NCBI RefSeq assembly: GCF_033568475.1
Contig: NC_133123.1
Location: forward strand, 59,837,522 to 59,901,521
Origin: Henckelia pumila
Lineage: Eukaryota > Streptophyta > Magnoliopsida > Lamiales > Gesneriaceae
Length of the DNA: 64,000 nt
Direction: 5' to 3'
Of this stretch, positions 11,392 to 21,944 are shown piece after piece. The translations under genes and the position numbers were made by a program. Position 1 is the first letter of the stretch. Every line of letters starts with the position of its first letter. The notes beneath the pieces are model-generated. The model made no database searches. It saw only the letters and a list, made by a program, of their open reading frames with translations, and was not told where the DNA came from.

Positions 11392-12783
11392 ATTCTCCTC
11401 AAATCGAAGTTCACAGTTCCTGACTAATCTGAGAGAACAATTCCTCCACCCAAAGGTGAAGTAACAGCTACTACAGTAGGCAAAAGCTCAGAAGGCAAAA
11501 CATGCATCAACACAAATTTTTAAGATATAAAGGAATGAGAAGCACCTGTATCTATCAATACATGAGCAGAATAATCAAAAATCAAACAGTTACCTGCTAT
11601 AACATCTTTAGGTGTTGCCTGAGCCTGATCCTCTGTCAAAGAAAAGACTCGTTCTTGCTGTCTCGGAGGCTGGTCTGCATTCGGGTTACCTCCCTGTCTG
11701 TTCTGTTGCTGAGGCTGGAAGGAGTAAACCACAGAAGTCTGCCTCTCAGGTTGAGATGTAAGTCTAGAAGAACTCCCACTCTGAGCTCGATCTTTACCTC
11801 GCTGAGGGCACACTTTAGCAAAGTGTCTTGGCTGCTGACAGATGTTGCAGTTCCCGAAAACTCCTACACACTGCTCTTGGGCATGTCTACCTCCACACTT
11901 GTTGCAAAAATAAGGTGAAAATCCAAAACTCTATCCTGAACCGAACTGCTTGAAGCCACTGAAACTAGAAGAACTATTCTCTGGCTTCTTGAACTATTTC
12001 CCTTTGGCTCTGAAATGATCCTTTCTGCTACCGCTACTGCTTCCTCCTTCGTACCTCTGTGTTTGGTTCTGATACTGCGATTGCTGATTTTGATATCGAG
12101 ACGGTTGATTCTGAGACTGTCTCGGCTGATGAGGTACAAATGAAGCTCCTCTCTGTCTCCACAAACCTGCTTCAGCTCCCTTTGCATGATTCATGACATC
12201 CACAAAGTTATCAGGCCTAGCAGTGTTTACCAATGTGAAGATGTCGGGGTTCAAACCATTAATGAATTGGTCGGCTTTTTCTTCTTTGTTGTAGGCAATG
12301 TGTGGTGCAAATCTCAGCAAACTGTCAAACTTGGCTACATATTCTTCGATATTCAAGTTTTCTTGTCTCAGATTGGCAAACTCGGCTCCCTTATCCTTAC
12401 GATACGAAATTGGGAAAAATCACTTATAAAACTCAGTTTTGAAAAGAGTCCAATTAATAAATGTACCTCTATTTTCCATAGCTCTCTTCATCGTGATCCA
12501 CCAGTTCATAGCAACACCACGAAGCTGATGAATGACTAACTGGTTTGGCGGTCATCTGAATAATCAAGGGAATCAAACAACTGATCAATTTCATCCAACC
12601 AGCTCACACAGTCAACAAGATTCTCTGTACCCTGCAAGATCAGCGGATAAACGACTGAAACCTCTTCAGCAAGGTTTCCATAGGCGTCGCTTTGACATCC
12701 ATCTGATCAGTTTCTGTACTAGCTTGCTCGTTCGGAGGAGTAACTGGCGGTGGGTTTTTGTTAATAACTCGACGAGGACCCAT
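11392..12783 (-). pseudogene. Gypsy-1 gag-protease, frameshifted
   Basis: The gag ATG is at 12783-12781, and the frame soon meets a stop near 12640. Capsid sequence resumes at 12356-11994 ('FINGLNPDIF', a typical Retrotrans_gag ending), followed by a Q/S/R-rich linker. Two zinc-finger-like motifs follow: a CX2CX3HX4C and then a CCHC knuckle, C-x2-C-x4-H-x4-C near 11855-11815. The aspartic protease motif 'LIDTGASHSF' lies near 11550. Multiple frame changes between these blocks mark it as dead. The 288 bp between 12784 and the PBS are untranslated leader. Confidence 0.85.
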
Positions 12784-13071
12784 CTGGTAATCAAAGGTTA
12801 GGACACAAGATATCTCAATCGCTACAATTCGATGCCCTTTTCAACCTCTCAGAATTTCAGATACCATTCGATAACAAAAACAGTTATATCATAAGTAGTC
12901 CATGCTTTATAAATTAAATCACATAATCATGTAATTCAAATAATTCTCAAATAATAAATCATGCTCTCATGTAATTTAAATAATCAAACAAATAACTCAA
13001 TCACATGCGAGGAGCCAATACATGCAGACTCGAACTACCCCGCTAACTTCTAGTTCAACCAAGAACTTATC

Positions 13072-13083
13072 GCTCTAACACCA
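13072..13083 (-). promoter_or_regulatory. Degenerate tRNA-iMet PBS of gypsy-1
   Basis: The minus strand reads TGGTGTTAGAGC, two mismatches from TGGTATCAGAGC. It follows the LTR end TCTCACA at 13089 after a short spacer. Confidence 0.75.
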
Positions 13084-13088
13084 CTTAT

Positions 13089-15012
13089 TGTGAGACCTCG
13101 GTTCTAAACATCTAATCTCAGATTAAACAATAATTAAGCATACAAGATACAAGACTAAAAACAATAAAAGAATTTTTTTTTTTAAATGAAAGGTGCCTCG
13201 CTCGATCAGTAGGACTCAACCGATCGAGCGAGCAGAAATTCCAAACTTACTGGCCGGATGACTCCAGCGCTGCTCGATCGGTAAGATTCAACCGATCGAG
13301 CGGGCAAGCATTTTTCAAAATAGAAAATTGGCACAAAGTCCATCGCTCGATCGGTTAAACTCTACCGATCAAGCAATGACATCACAGAGCTGAAAAACAG
13401 CAGAAATCTTGCCAAAGCTCAAGTCCAATACATTCAAAACATAATAAGGTACATATTACATGCAACCACAACATACAATCCTCAATGCTTGCATATTTGA
13501 TACAACATAAACAACAAAGTTCGAGATCTAAACATGTTCCAATATAAACTAGATAGACATGCTGATACGACTTCTAAACCGAGTCCCACTTCTATCTCTC
13601 ACTCTTGATGCTAACCAAGTCTTCGCTGACTCGATCCTGTCCCACCTGTTGCCAAGTACACATACAAAACAAAGCAACAGCCGGATAACTTCGGTGAGAA
13701 TGATATTCCCAGTAAAAGCAACATAACAAGCAATACAAGTAATATATCTATAGCATGATATACATACAAAATATTCAATGCTAATACGAATGAAATGCAT
13801 GTCTTTAAAACAGGGATATCAACTCTAATAATCAAGAAATTGCTACTCTGCTTTAGGGATCCCGAGGATGAGATCACGTAACAACTCACCGACTCTCCCG
13901 ATCGAGGTGGTGCTACGTATCACAATCCCTTAGACTTTGGTGCGACTATAAGGAGTATGCTGACGCTAGGTCAACTTCTACAACCCAGGCCACTCGCAGT
14001 ATAGCCCCCAAAACATCTAAATAAAAAGGGTTGTTCTGCCCGCTGAAATCAAAGGTTTGGCTCAAGATGAATGCATAAGAAAACATAAGGCATTAAACCA
14101 TATAACAAAAGCTCAAACAACAAAATACATGTTCCACATTCTAGAACGAGTATTGATGCAAGTATGTAATTTTTAAGGGAAACTCAAGAACCAATTGTCT
14201 TGAGCGTGCTATCCCGCTAAACGATGACTGCTTGTACCTTTCGATGCAATAGCTCCAACTCTGGATAAGCTATAAAATAGGTTATATTAAAATCTATACA
14301 ACCTAAACAACAACATCGCTTAAGGTAAACTCTTTACCGCTTTTCGTCAAACTCTTTGACGATTGACTGCTGCTGACTCTGAACTCGACAAACTTCAAAC
14401 GAATCTGTACAAAGGCAAAAGATGATCAACAACGACGAACAACCCAATTGCCAAAGTTCTTCTACTCAAAACGGTTCAAAATCTCAAAACTCAAACCGGC
14501 AGCATAACGGCTAAAACTGATCAAATCGGAAAAACAGAAAGCAGTACAACATTGCAAACAACTCAAATAAATGCTAAAACAACAATAACAATCCGAATCC
14601 AACAAATCACAAAATCCCTATTTTCGAATTATGCTTCCGAAAATCATAACAAATCCGAACGACGCTTTAATTCAAAACCGAAACTCAATCGATTATAACA
14701 ACATCCAAAAATAGAAGTCTAGCTTATCGAAAAAAAACTTACGATAGAACGAAGCTCTCGCTGCTGTGATCACAAAGCTTGGAAGAGGCGTTCCCAAGCT
14801 TTAATAGAGAGAACACAATTTGGAGGAGATGGTGAAATGGAGAAACGACTTAGTCAATTCAATTAATATAACAATTCTACTTTTTGCGTTTTAGTCCCTG
14901 AAATTTCCAAAAATTGCAAAATATACTCTGATTAAAATCAAGTCGGTTCTTGAACTTTGTAATCTCCGATTATCTCAAATGAACTCAAGTGAGATAAATT
15001 TGGGGCGTTACA
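13089..15012 (-). repeat. Gypsy-1 5' LTR, 1924 bp
   Basis: The minus strand begins TGTAACGCCCC and ends CGAGGTCTCACA. The same ends bound the solo LTR at 53389-55496, which confirms them. It contains the hairpin cassette at 13196-13378 and an adjacent oligo(A) run (minus strand) near 13170-13182, just before the LTR's 3' end. No coding sequence is seen. Confidence 0.88.
13196..13378. repeat. Three-hairpin cassette in gypsy-1 LTR
   Basis: There are three successive imperfect inverted repeats of the form GCTCGATCGGT, loop of ~9 bases, ACCGATCGAGC. They start near 13200, 13273 and 13343. They lie about 110-290 bp from the LTR's 3' end. The same motif and arrangement occur in the gypsy-3 LTRs. 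Confidence 0.85.
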
Positions 15013-15758
15013 CATGCCTCCGAGCAATATAAAAATCATGCAGGCTTCTTACCATCCAAACTTCACAAAATCCGAACACTTCAAATTTCCTTCTATATTT
15101 GATTTAGATGGAACTTGCTTCGAACAATTTCCTTACACAAGAAATTTTATTATCTGTAATTTCTCACTTAAAATCATTAGTAACGATTAACCGAGTTTTA
15201 TAATCATCAAAATATATTATTTTGAGACATGTTAATGCATTAAAAACATTAATCTCATTACACGAAATTTGTATGCGTTTAAGGCGTAACAACTGTTAAC
15301 AAGGTTTGACTCAATCTAGAATGTCCAAACATCTTCCTAGCCGCCTCAGATACAAATGTTCCACTTAGACATGTACACTAAACATATGTTTAGTATTTTT
15401 TAAGGAAAAAACTTTAAATATGTGTTTGGACAAGATTTTTGTAAAATATTTTTTAAAAATATTTTTTAAAGTGATCTCCTAGTATAGTTTTTACATAACA
15501 ATTGTGAGGTTTTTTAGATGTTTTTAAAATAAAAGGTAATTATGAAAATCAAAACAACATTCTTTTGAAGTAAGTTAATTAAAATATTTTTATAGAATAT
15601 TTGTCCAAACACATATTTATTCTTTAAAAAAAATTTAAACATTTTATAAAAAATATTAATAAACACTTTTATAAGAAATGTTTTATAAGTAATTGTAAAA
15701 ATTAAAAGATCCAAATTTTCTAAAAATATTTGGGAAAAAAAGAAGAAAATTCACTTAC
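15013..15758. other. Non-coding AT-rich flank with a MITE-like inverted repeat
   Basis: No gene is visible. Arms at about 15409-15460 and 15578-15632 are inverted copies of each other (core ATATGTGTTTGGACAA). They enclose about 120 bp, like a small foldback element. Its exact ends and any target duplication are not clear to me. Confidence 0.5.
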
Positions 15759-15863
15759 CCGATCGACTTCTCTTGGGTTCCATAATTGAATTTGATTGAA
15801 TGATTGTGTCCCTTGTCGATTTAATCCCTAAAGTTGAAGCTTGGAATAGCCTCTAGAGTGAAC
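15759..15863 (-). other. Possible orphan first coding exon
   Basis: On the minus strand a consensus-like acceptor (TTTACAG before 15863) is followed by 80 bases of leader. Then come an ATG at 15783-15781, eight codons and a strong donor GTAAGT at 15758-15753. The following 750 bases show no further recognisable exon before the gypsy-1 LTR at 15012. It could be the 5' end of a gene cut off by that insertion, or a chance match. No protein family can be assigned from eight codons. Confidence 0.22.
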
Positions 15864-16021
15864 CTGTAAATCGAGAGATGATGGGTAGAAACAATTTTTT
15901 TTTTTTTTTGAATTATGAAAGGAAAGAGGTCGAGTTTGGAAGAGAGAGTGGAGAAATATGGTGCAAAACTCAAGGCCAACTGAGCTTCGATTCCGCCCTT
16001 CTTCCTACAATATATTCATAA

Positions 16022-16312
16022 CTATATTAAGGAAATATTGATTTTTTGATCATGTATGCTCGTCACTTTGTGATTTTGGTCATATATATTTTTAGATTTC
16101 AGTTTTAGTTTGCTATCTTTATATTTTTTTTGCAATGTTAGTTCTTTTTTCTGATGTGACACCAATGCAGTACTGCTGATGAAAGTTGACGTATACAATG
16201 TTACATAAGTATTTTTCGAATAAAAAAGACTAAAATTACCAAAATCGAAGCATGCAGGACTAAAACTGAAATATGAAAACATAAAGGAACCGAAATCGCA
16301 AAATAACTAATA
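16022..16312 (-). repeat. Palindromic MITE-like repeat, copy 1
   Basis: This is about 290 bp. Its minus strand aligns with 16640-16940 on the plus strand, with shared blocks such as TATGTTTTCATATTT and TTTAGTCCTGCATG. It is itself partly palindromic. The matching peptide 'MFSYFSFSPACFDF' in both copies reflects this homology, not coding. Confidence 0.65.
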
Positions 16313-16639
16313 TAAATGACCAAAATTACAGTTTTTTTCTTATGTTAATAAAGACCATAAACTAAAAACTCATATTTTATATGAAAACGAGGGGGAATAA
16401 AAAATTTCATGCACTTAAAAGGACTGAAAGTCTGAATGGCTGCTTTAAACTTTGAATCCAATCAAAAGCATAATAATTTTTTTTGGGAAAATTTTTTATT
16501 TTTCTAGAAGAATAATTTTTTTTATCTTAAATGTTTTTTTTTATGATTTTGGTCTTCTGTATTATCAAATTTCAGTTTTAATCTACTATATTTGTTTTTT
16601 TTTCTTAGAACATGTTTTAAATTAAAGAGAAAACTGCAA

Positions 16640-16940
16640 ATTTGGCCTTGTATGTTTGTTATTTTGCGATTTTGGTCCTCTATGTTTTCATATTTTAGTT
16701 TTAGTCCTGCATGTTTTGATTTTTGGAAATTTCGGTCCTTTTTATTCGAAAATGCTTACGTGGCACTGTGCACTTCAGCTCCAAATCATCACTGAATTGG
16801 TGCCACGTCAGCGCCACGTCGAAAAATGACTAAAATTGCGAAAAAAATAAAGATAGTGGTTTAAAACTGAAATCTAAAAATATGAATGACTGAAATCGCA
16901 AAGTGAAAAAATACAGGACCAAAAAAAGAATTTTTCCTAA
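16640..16940 (+). repeat. Palindromic MITE-like repeat, copy 2
   Basis: This is the inverted partner of 16022-16312. It contains GGTGCCACGTCAGC-like sequence in its centre and GGTCC-rich ends. The spacer 16313-16639 is AT-rich with no gene. The pair could form a long stem of roughly 290 bp. Confidence 0.65.
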
Positions 16941-17305
16941 ATTAAAATACTTTGTTCCTATTCCCCTCTCTCCCTACTATGGAAGCCAGAATTGAATATT
17001 TTAATGAAGAACAGGTGAAATCTCTTTATCATGATTATTTTGTTCGTGATTCTCTTGAGAAAAGTCTCATGATCACGTACATCAAGCTTTACGGGCATCC
17101 TACGTGGAAAATGTGGCATATTGAGGTAATGTTTAGGTCCACAAAACCCCTGGAAATAATTAATTAGAAGAGTTACGTTGAACGTTTCTACATTGTCCAA
17201 CTTGCGTGAATTATAATAATTAGTTTATACAAAATAAATTGAGATTCAAATGTTCCCACTTGCTAAACTTGGCCTAATTAATTCCCCTTCGTGCTTTAGA
17301 TTTCC

Positions 17306-17315
17306 CTATATATAA
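17306..17315 (+). promoter_or_regulatory. TATA box of the dirigent gene
   Basis: CTATATATAA lies about 100 bp upstream of the ATG at 17415, a normal plant promoter-to-start distance. No other control element is clear. Confidence 0.65.
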
Positions 17316-17414
17316 TCTAGTCATCGTCTACCAATTAATTTAACTTGCTACATCAAATCAATAATCTTTAGTTCCCAAGTAAAATTTCAACTTTATTTCG
17401 TTCAAAAACCAAAA

Positions 17415-18035
17415 ATGGCCAACCTAAATATGGTTGTGATCTTGATCATGCTCTCCATGTTGATGGCATCGATACCGAATTCGTACGCCCGAAAACAAGG
17501 GCCAAATGGAGAGTTGGAATGGTTTCAAAACATATGCAGTGGGGACAAAGAAAAGGTGGGCAAGGTCCATTTCTTCGTTCAAGACGTCCTAGGTGGCAAA
17601 AACCCGACCGTGTACGAGGTTGCAAGAGCTTCCATCTCTTTGAATTCGTCGACCAGCTTTGGCCAAGTTAGAGTGCTGGATGATCTGCTGACAGTCGGGC
17701 CCGAGAAAGATTCGGAGGAGCTTGGCAGGGCTCAGGGGACTATCACTTCCGTCGACTTGGAGACGTCTGCTTTATCCATGTATCTCAACTTTGTTTTTAC
17801 GTCCGGTCAGTATAATGGCAGTACAATCACTATTTTAGGAAGGAATCAGATCATGAACGATCAACGGGAGCTGCCGGTGGTCGGCGGCACCGGAATATTC
17901 CGCATGGCACGCGGATACGCCATCACCAACACTTACTCGTACGACCCTTACACTAACTACGGTGTTTTAGAATATACCCTTTATGTCTCTTACGTCGGCA
18001 AATCCAGTTCCGTAAGCTTGCAGGCCAGTGAATAA
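17415..18035 (+). CDS. Dirigent-family protein (206 aa), intact single-exon gene
   Basis: Dirigent proteins are secreted or apoplastic beta-barrel proteins. They steer the stereochemistry of phenoxy-radical coupling in lignan and related phenolic pathways, and many relatives have no assigned substrate. Residues 1-25 form a hydrophobic signal peptide with a likely cleavage after YA-25. The dirigent domain spans about residues 48-193, with 'VHFFVQDVLGGKNPT' (51-65), 'DDLLTVGPE' (89-97), 'GRAQG' (104-108), 'LNFVFTSGQYNGSTI' (124-138) and 'VVGGTGIFRMARGYA' (155-169). N-glycosylation sequons are at N77 and N134. The length is normal for the family and the coding sequence is uninterrupted. The ATG context AAAATGGCC is favourable. 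Motifs resemble the DIR-b/d group rather than pinoresinol-forming DIR-a, but the substrate cannot be deduced. An AATAAA lies at the stop codon. Confidence 0.93.
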   Translation: MANLNMVVILIMLSMLMASIPNSYARKQGPNGELEWFQNICSGDKEKVGKVHFFVQDVLGGKNPTVYEVARASISLNSSTSFGQVRVLDDLLTVGPEKDSEELGRAQGTITSVDLETSALSMYLNFVFTSGQYNGSTITILGRNQIMNDQRELPVVGGTGIFRMARGYAITNTYSYDPYTNYGVLEYTLYVSYVGKSSSVSLQASE

Positions 18036-18685
18036 ATAAAATTGAGCTCATGATGTAATAAGCACGCTCGGATGTGTCGCCGGCATTATTTTCCTTTCAT
18101 TTTATGTGGCTAATTTAATGCAATATATACATTAATATTTTTCAAACATATTTTACGTTTTCTGTTCCCAGCAATTTGATATGTTAGAATTGTTGAATTC
18201 GGTCGATACTTTCTTGGTTGTCAAATAAAGATATTATAATATGTACATGTCCAACGAGGAAAATTACATTTTGTATATATAGCTTTGTATTTTTTCACTT
18301 TTAGTCCGGTTAATTATGAATTTGTATTTTTAATCTTATGCCATATATTTTTTTCTATTGTTTATCTTGTTATGTTGAATTTTCATCTTTATTCTCATAA
18401 ATTGTATAAGTTTTTCATTTTTGGTCATTTTCTGCCCCAATCAAAAAATGATCAAAAATAAAAAAAATACAAGGACAAGAGATGTGAAAAACATATATAA
18501 TACATGACTAAAAATAAAAATTCACTTGAGCACCATAAAAAAACGAAAAGAAAAAAACATACAAGTTATAAGAAGACCAAAAACGAAATTTCACCATTCA
18601 GAGAACAAAAAATATATATAAATTATAATATCAAAAGTACTGTAATTTCTCATCTCGAAATGGTCCTTGGAACAATTGCAAGTAG

Positions 18686-18717
<32 letters not shown>

Positions 18718-19434
18718 TGGAAATCGCAAATAGGTATTAATATTAAAAGACGTAGTAGGCAATCCGAGCAGGCCCGGTATGAAATGTTTTGTAAGGGATC
18801 TGGGAACGTTAAACTTTATGATATGATTTTTACAGTTGGAAGAACAAAAATTGGATTACGAGGAACTAGAGAGGAAGAGGAAGAGGAAGGAGATGGGTAT
18901 AAATGTTTCCCCCAATTTGATAAAATCTGAATTTTATTATTAATTCTTACAATATAATATTTTACCTCCACATTTTTGTTACAATATATTGGCAAATATA
19001 ATAACATGAAAACTCATATGAAACTGTTTTATTGGTTAATTATTTTTATGAAACGGATTTCCAACTCAATTCGACACATAAATAATTATTATTATTTAGG
19101 TCAAAAATATTAATTTTTTATTGCAAAATATATGTTAAATCGACTCATCTTTATGAAACCGCGGAGTAGGAGTACGTGAGGAGTATGTATTCGACTTCAA
19201 TTCCAATGAATTTAACGTGATGATCCGTGGCGTTAGGTGGGTCTTTTGAGGTATTATTGGTCGTCTGAGGTGTCTAAGGAAATATTCACAAGGAAACAAA
19301 AACAAAAACAAGTAGTAGAATCAGGACAAAGACAAAAAAACGTCGTCGCGCAGCCCAAGCACCATGAAATTAAAGTATTTCCCAAATTAATTGAGTCCCC
19401 GATCCTTTACAAAGTGTGTACATCTTATTATATT
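18036..19434. other. Intergenic region with foldback-like repeat and ATT microsatellite
   Basis: The dirigent 3' UTR lies at the start, with TTTAATGCAATATATAC near 18114 as a possible poly(A) region. At about 18255-18655 there is AT-rich sequence whose left half (TTTTTCACTTTTAGTCC type) and right half (GACCAAAAACGAAATT type) look like inverted partners, probably another MITE-like element. An (ATT)n run lies at about 18687-18717. No gene is recognised, and short ORFs here are low complexity. Confidence 0.5.
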
Positions 19435-19554
19435 ATATTATTAAAGTAGAGACTATCTAATTAACAAACTTTCAATTAATTGGTCAAGATTTCAAATCAA
19501 GTTTCATCAATTAATTGAAAATTTGTTAATCAAAGAGTCTCTACTTTAATAATA
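19435..19554. repeat. Short foldback element (MITE-like), ~120 bp
   Basis: Arms 19435-19482 and 19507-19554 are near-perfect inverted repeats containing TTAAAGTAGAGACT and AGTCTCTACTTTAA, with a ~24-base loop. The flanks are AT/TA-rich, so the target duplication is ambiguous. Confidence 0.75.
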
Positions 19555-20219
19555 TAGTAATATATATATATATTTTTTGTGAATATTTGTTTAGAAAAAT
19601 GTTATATTTTTATTATTTTTTTAATTTTACAATTTATTATTTATTTTCTTCATTAAAAAAACGTAATGTACGAACATGCAGCGCGTGCGGCGAAATACTA
19701 GTATCAATTATAAGTTCGGGTGACAATTCGGACCTGATCGAATTAACCAAAATCGAACTAATCAAATTTGTTAAGGCTAAACAAATCCAACATAATCTCT
19801 CTAAAATCGAATCAGCTTATTTGGTACCGATTTTTTGATAAAGATATAAAATTATATATATACAAAATTAATAATTTAATTATGAGATTCTTCTAATAAA
19901 AACACAATAGGCCTAAAAAATTTAAAATAACAAGAATTAGGTGCAATATTAAATATTAAAAAATTAAATAAAATATCATAAATTATATTTAAAGGATAAT
20001 AAACAATCAAAATATAATTATTTAACAATTCATTAACTAAATTTATTATCACGAAAACAAAAAAATCAAATTGATTTAACAGATATTTACTAAAATTATA
20101 ACCAACGTACCAAATTAACCGAATTTGCGAATTAATTCGTTTCAGTCGACTAATTCAGTTTAATTATAAGGTGCTAAGCTTCCTATTGTTCAGGTGCCAA
20201 ATTTTGAAAAGCTAGCTAG

Positions 20220-20259
<40 letters not shown>

Positions 20260-20519
20260 AAGTGTGTATTGAATACAAGTCTACAAGCTTTTAGAGAATT
20301 GATTAATGTACCATTTTGCTTTCGGTACCTAAAATGATGGCTACGCGGTCAAATAATGCGCATCTCCTTGGGGTGGGTTAGGTACATATTATTTTATGAC
20401 TCTAACAATTGTAAAGCAATAGATATGTTTTCAGATAACGTCCCAAACATCATACTGCATTTTTCAACTGAGATAATGTAATATTACTAGCGAAATGGAA
20501 TTGAGTTGTCGGTTCTTGA
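19555..20519. other. AT-rich intergenic sequence with (TA)n
   Basis: No gene is visible. A (TA)n microsatellite is at about 20222-20252. Short AACCGAATT-like motifs occur around 19735-19765 and 20110-20160. The region ends at the probable outer end of the Tat-like LTR, where CTTGA at 20515-20519 would be the target-site copy. Confidence 0.5.
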
Positions 20520-21508
20520 TGTTGTTTGTTTAAACCGAGTGCCTGAGCTGTCAAGGTAGCAAGGTAGACCTGATGAGTCAGCCGGGCTGATGAGAATGAT
20601 AATAAACTGAATATAATACTTTCCTCCTGGCTAAGGATACATGTGCAAAAGGGAAACTTAACAAAAGTACGTTAGTGGGGCGCCAAAAGGTTTTTCGGCG
20701 GGGCCACTCCGATGCTTAAGTCAGACTCAGATATAGAGTGAGCTTAAGGGAAAATAGTGTAAATATAGTGCTTTTGAGATTGAGATGAACGCACCCCTAC
20801 TGGTACCTGTGGCAATGTATTTATAGGCCTTGGAGTGAGAAAGCAACTCCGCAATTTCAGGGTACTGGCCATGATTTGGGTCGTAGGTGCAGGGGTTGCC
20901 CACGTCTACCTGTCACGCACGATCAAGTCGGAAGGATCGGGGTTATGGCAACGTGGGGTCATGATCCTGAATAATAGGTGTTGACCGGGTCATTAGGATT
21001 TGGTCTATCCAGCCTCATAAATCCATCCGAGAGGAGCCACTTCCTTATCCCCCGAGCTACTAGTCCGACCTCGTCAAGCCCTACTTATTCTCCTACAAGG
21101 GAACAGCCCTAATGTCCCTACCTTCCCGGAACCCTAATGCCTCTGGCTTCTCAGGGTATCACCACTTCTCCATAAAATAATCGGGCTAGAGCCATGCTCG
21201 CTGTCCCGAGGAACAATCCTGATACCTCTGGCTTCCCTGGGTATCACCACTCCTCCCTAAAATAGTCGGGCTAGAGCCTTGCTCGCTGTTCCGAGGAACA
21301 ACCCGGATACCTCTGGCTTCCCTGGGTATCACCACTTCTCCCAAAAATAGTCGGGCTAGACCCCTGTTCGCTGTCCCGGACAGTAGTCTTGACACTCCTA
21401 CTCCTTCGGCGGCATGAATTTGAATTTCGAATTTCAAATTTTCTAGTGCTGACGTTATTCATGAGGCCAGCCCTAGAAGATGAAGTGATGGGCTGCGTCG
21501 TCAGAACA
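20520..21508 (-). repeat. Probable 3' LTR of the Tat-like element (ends approximate)
   Basis: The proposed ends on the minus strand are TGTTCTGACG (21508) and ...AACA (20520). A TATA box (CTATAAATA, minus strand) lies near 20830-20820. The ends rest on the TG...CA rule only, since no second LTR copy is in the window. Three tandem units of about 85 bp lie at 21141-21385, starting at 21141, 21226 and 21311. Confidence 0.5.
21141..21385. repeat. Tandem repeat, ~85 bp x 3, in the Tat-like LTR
   Basis: Each unit begins CTCTGGCTTC and includes TCGGGCTAGA and CTCGCTGTCC. The periods are 85 bp. ORFs on the minus strand here repeat the same peptide with the unit and are not genes. Confidence 0.85.
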
Positions 21509-21622
21509 TGCCTCATGTCCCTTTGATTAACCAGGTCATCATTACTCTGTTCGGCCCACTACCCAAGGTTATTTTTAACCCCTCGATCATCCAAAATGCA
21601 CGACGGAGATTCATCCTTAATC

Positions 21623-21632
21623 TCTATATATA
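21623..21632 (+). promoter_or_regulatory. Candidate plus-strand TATA box for the antisense ORF
   Basis: CTATATATAT lies about 310 bp upstream of the antisense-ORF ATG. A pyrimidine-rich leader and a possible leader intron (GTAAGT at 21768 to TTGTCAG at 21834, 67 nt) lie between. This would give the antisense ORF its own promoter, independent of the LTR. It is a suggestion from sequence only. Confidence 0.4.
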
Positions 21633-21944
21633 TTCCTTCTCCCCTACCCTAATTTACCTTCTTCCCCCTCGGCCTACTTGTTCTGTTGCACTTTTTCGGC
21701 TGCTACCCTTGGCGATCCTGCTTTTCTGGCTAGTTCTTCCCGCTTTTCTTCGCGTTTACTCCCTTTAGTAAGTTTTTCACCTATCTTCTACTTTATTTCC
21801 CTCTATTTTGCCTTTTCTCTTCTCAAATTGTCAGAATCCGCATCCTCAACCTCTGGTGCCAATGCCCGCGGCTCCTCTAGCGCGGAGTCCGTGGCCCTAC
21901 GCCATGATTCTCCTCCCCCCATTACTTTTTCTGTCCTAGTGACC

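Larger units (their letters stand above)
8368..15012 (-). mobile_element. Gypsy-1: decayed Tekay/Del-like Ty3/gypsy element (minus)
   Basis: On the minus strand it has a 5' LTR (15012-13089), a degenerate PBS (13083-13072), gag from 13783 equivalents near 12783, protease, RT, RNaseH and integrase. It is cut at 8368 by the copia LTR copy B, so the last part of pol and the 3' LTR are outside the window. The domain order protease-RT-RNaseH-integrase is that of Ty3/gypsy. The motifs '[10 protein letters not shown]' and '[10 protein letters not shown]' match the Tekay/Del chromovirus group. Several stops and frameshifts make it non-functional. Confidence 0.9.

Noticed and set aside
13196..13378. 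CRISPR-like array (regular repeats with spacers)
   Set aside because: Only three imperfect inverted repeats inside a plant LTR, no cas genes, eukaryotic context.
16952..17200. 71-codon plus ORF and 80-codon minus ORF upstream of the dirigent gene
   Set aside because: Overlap each other, no family match recognised, and lie just upstream of the dirigent TATA box; best read as promoter or flank.
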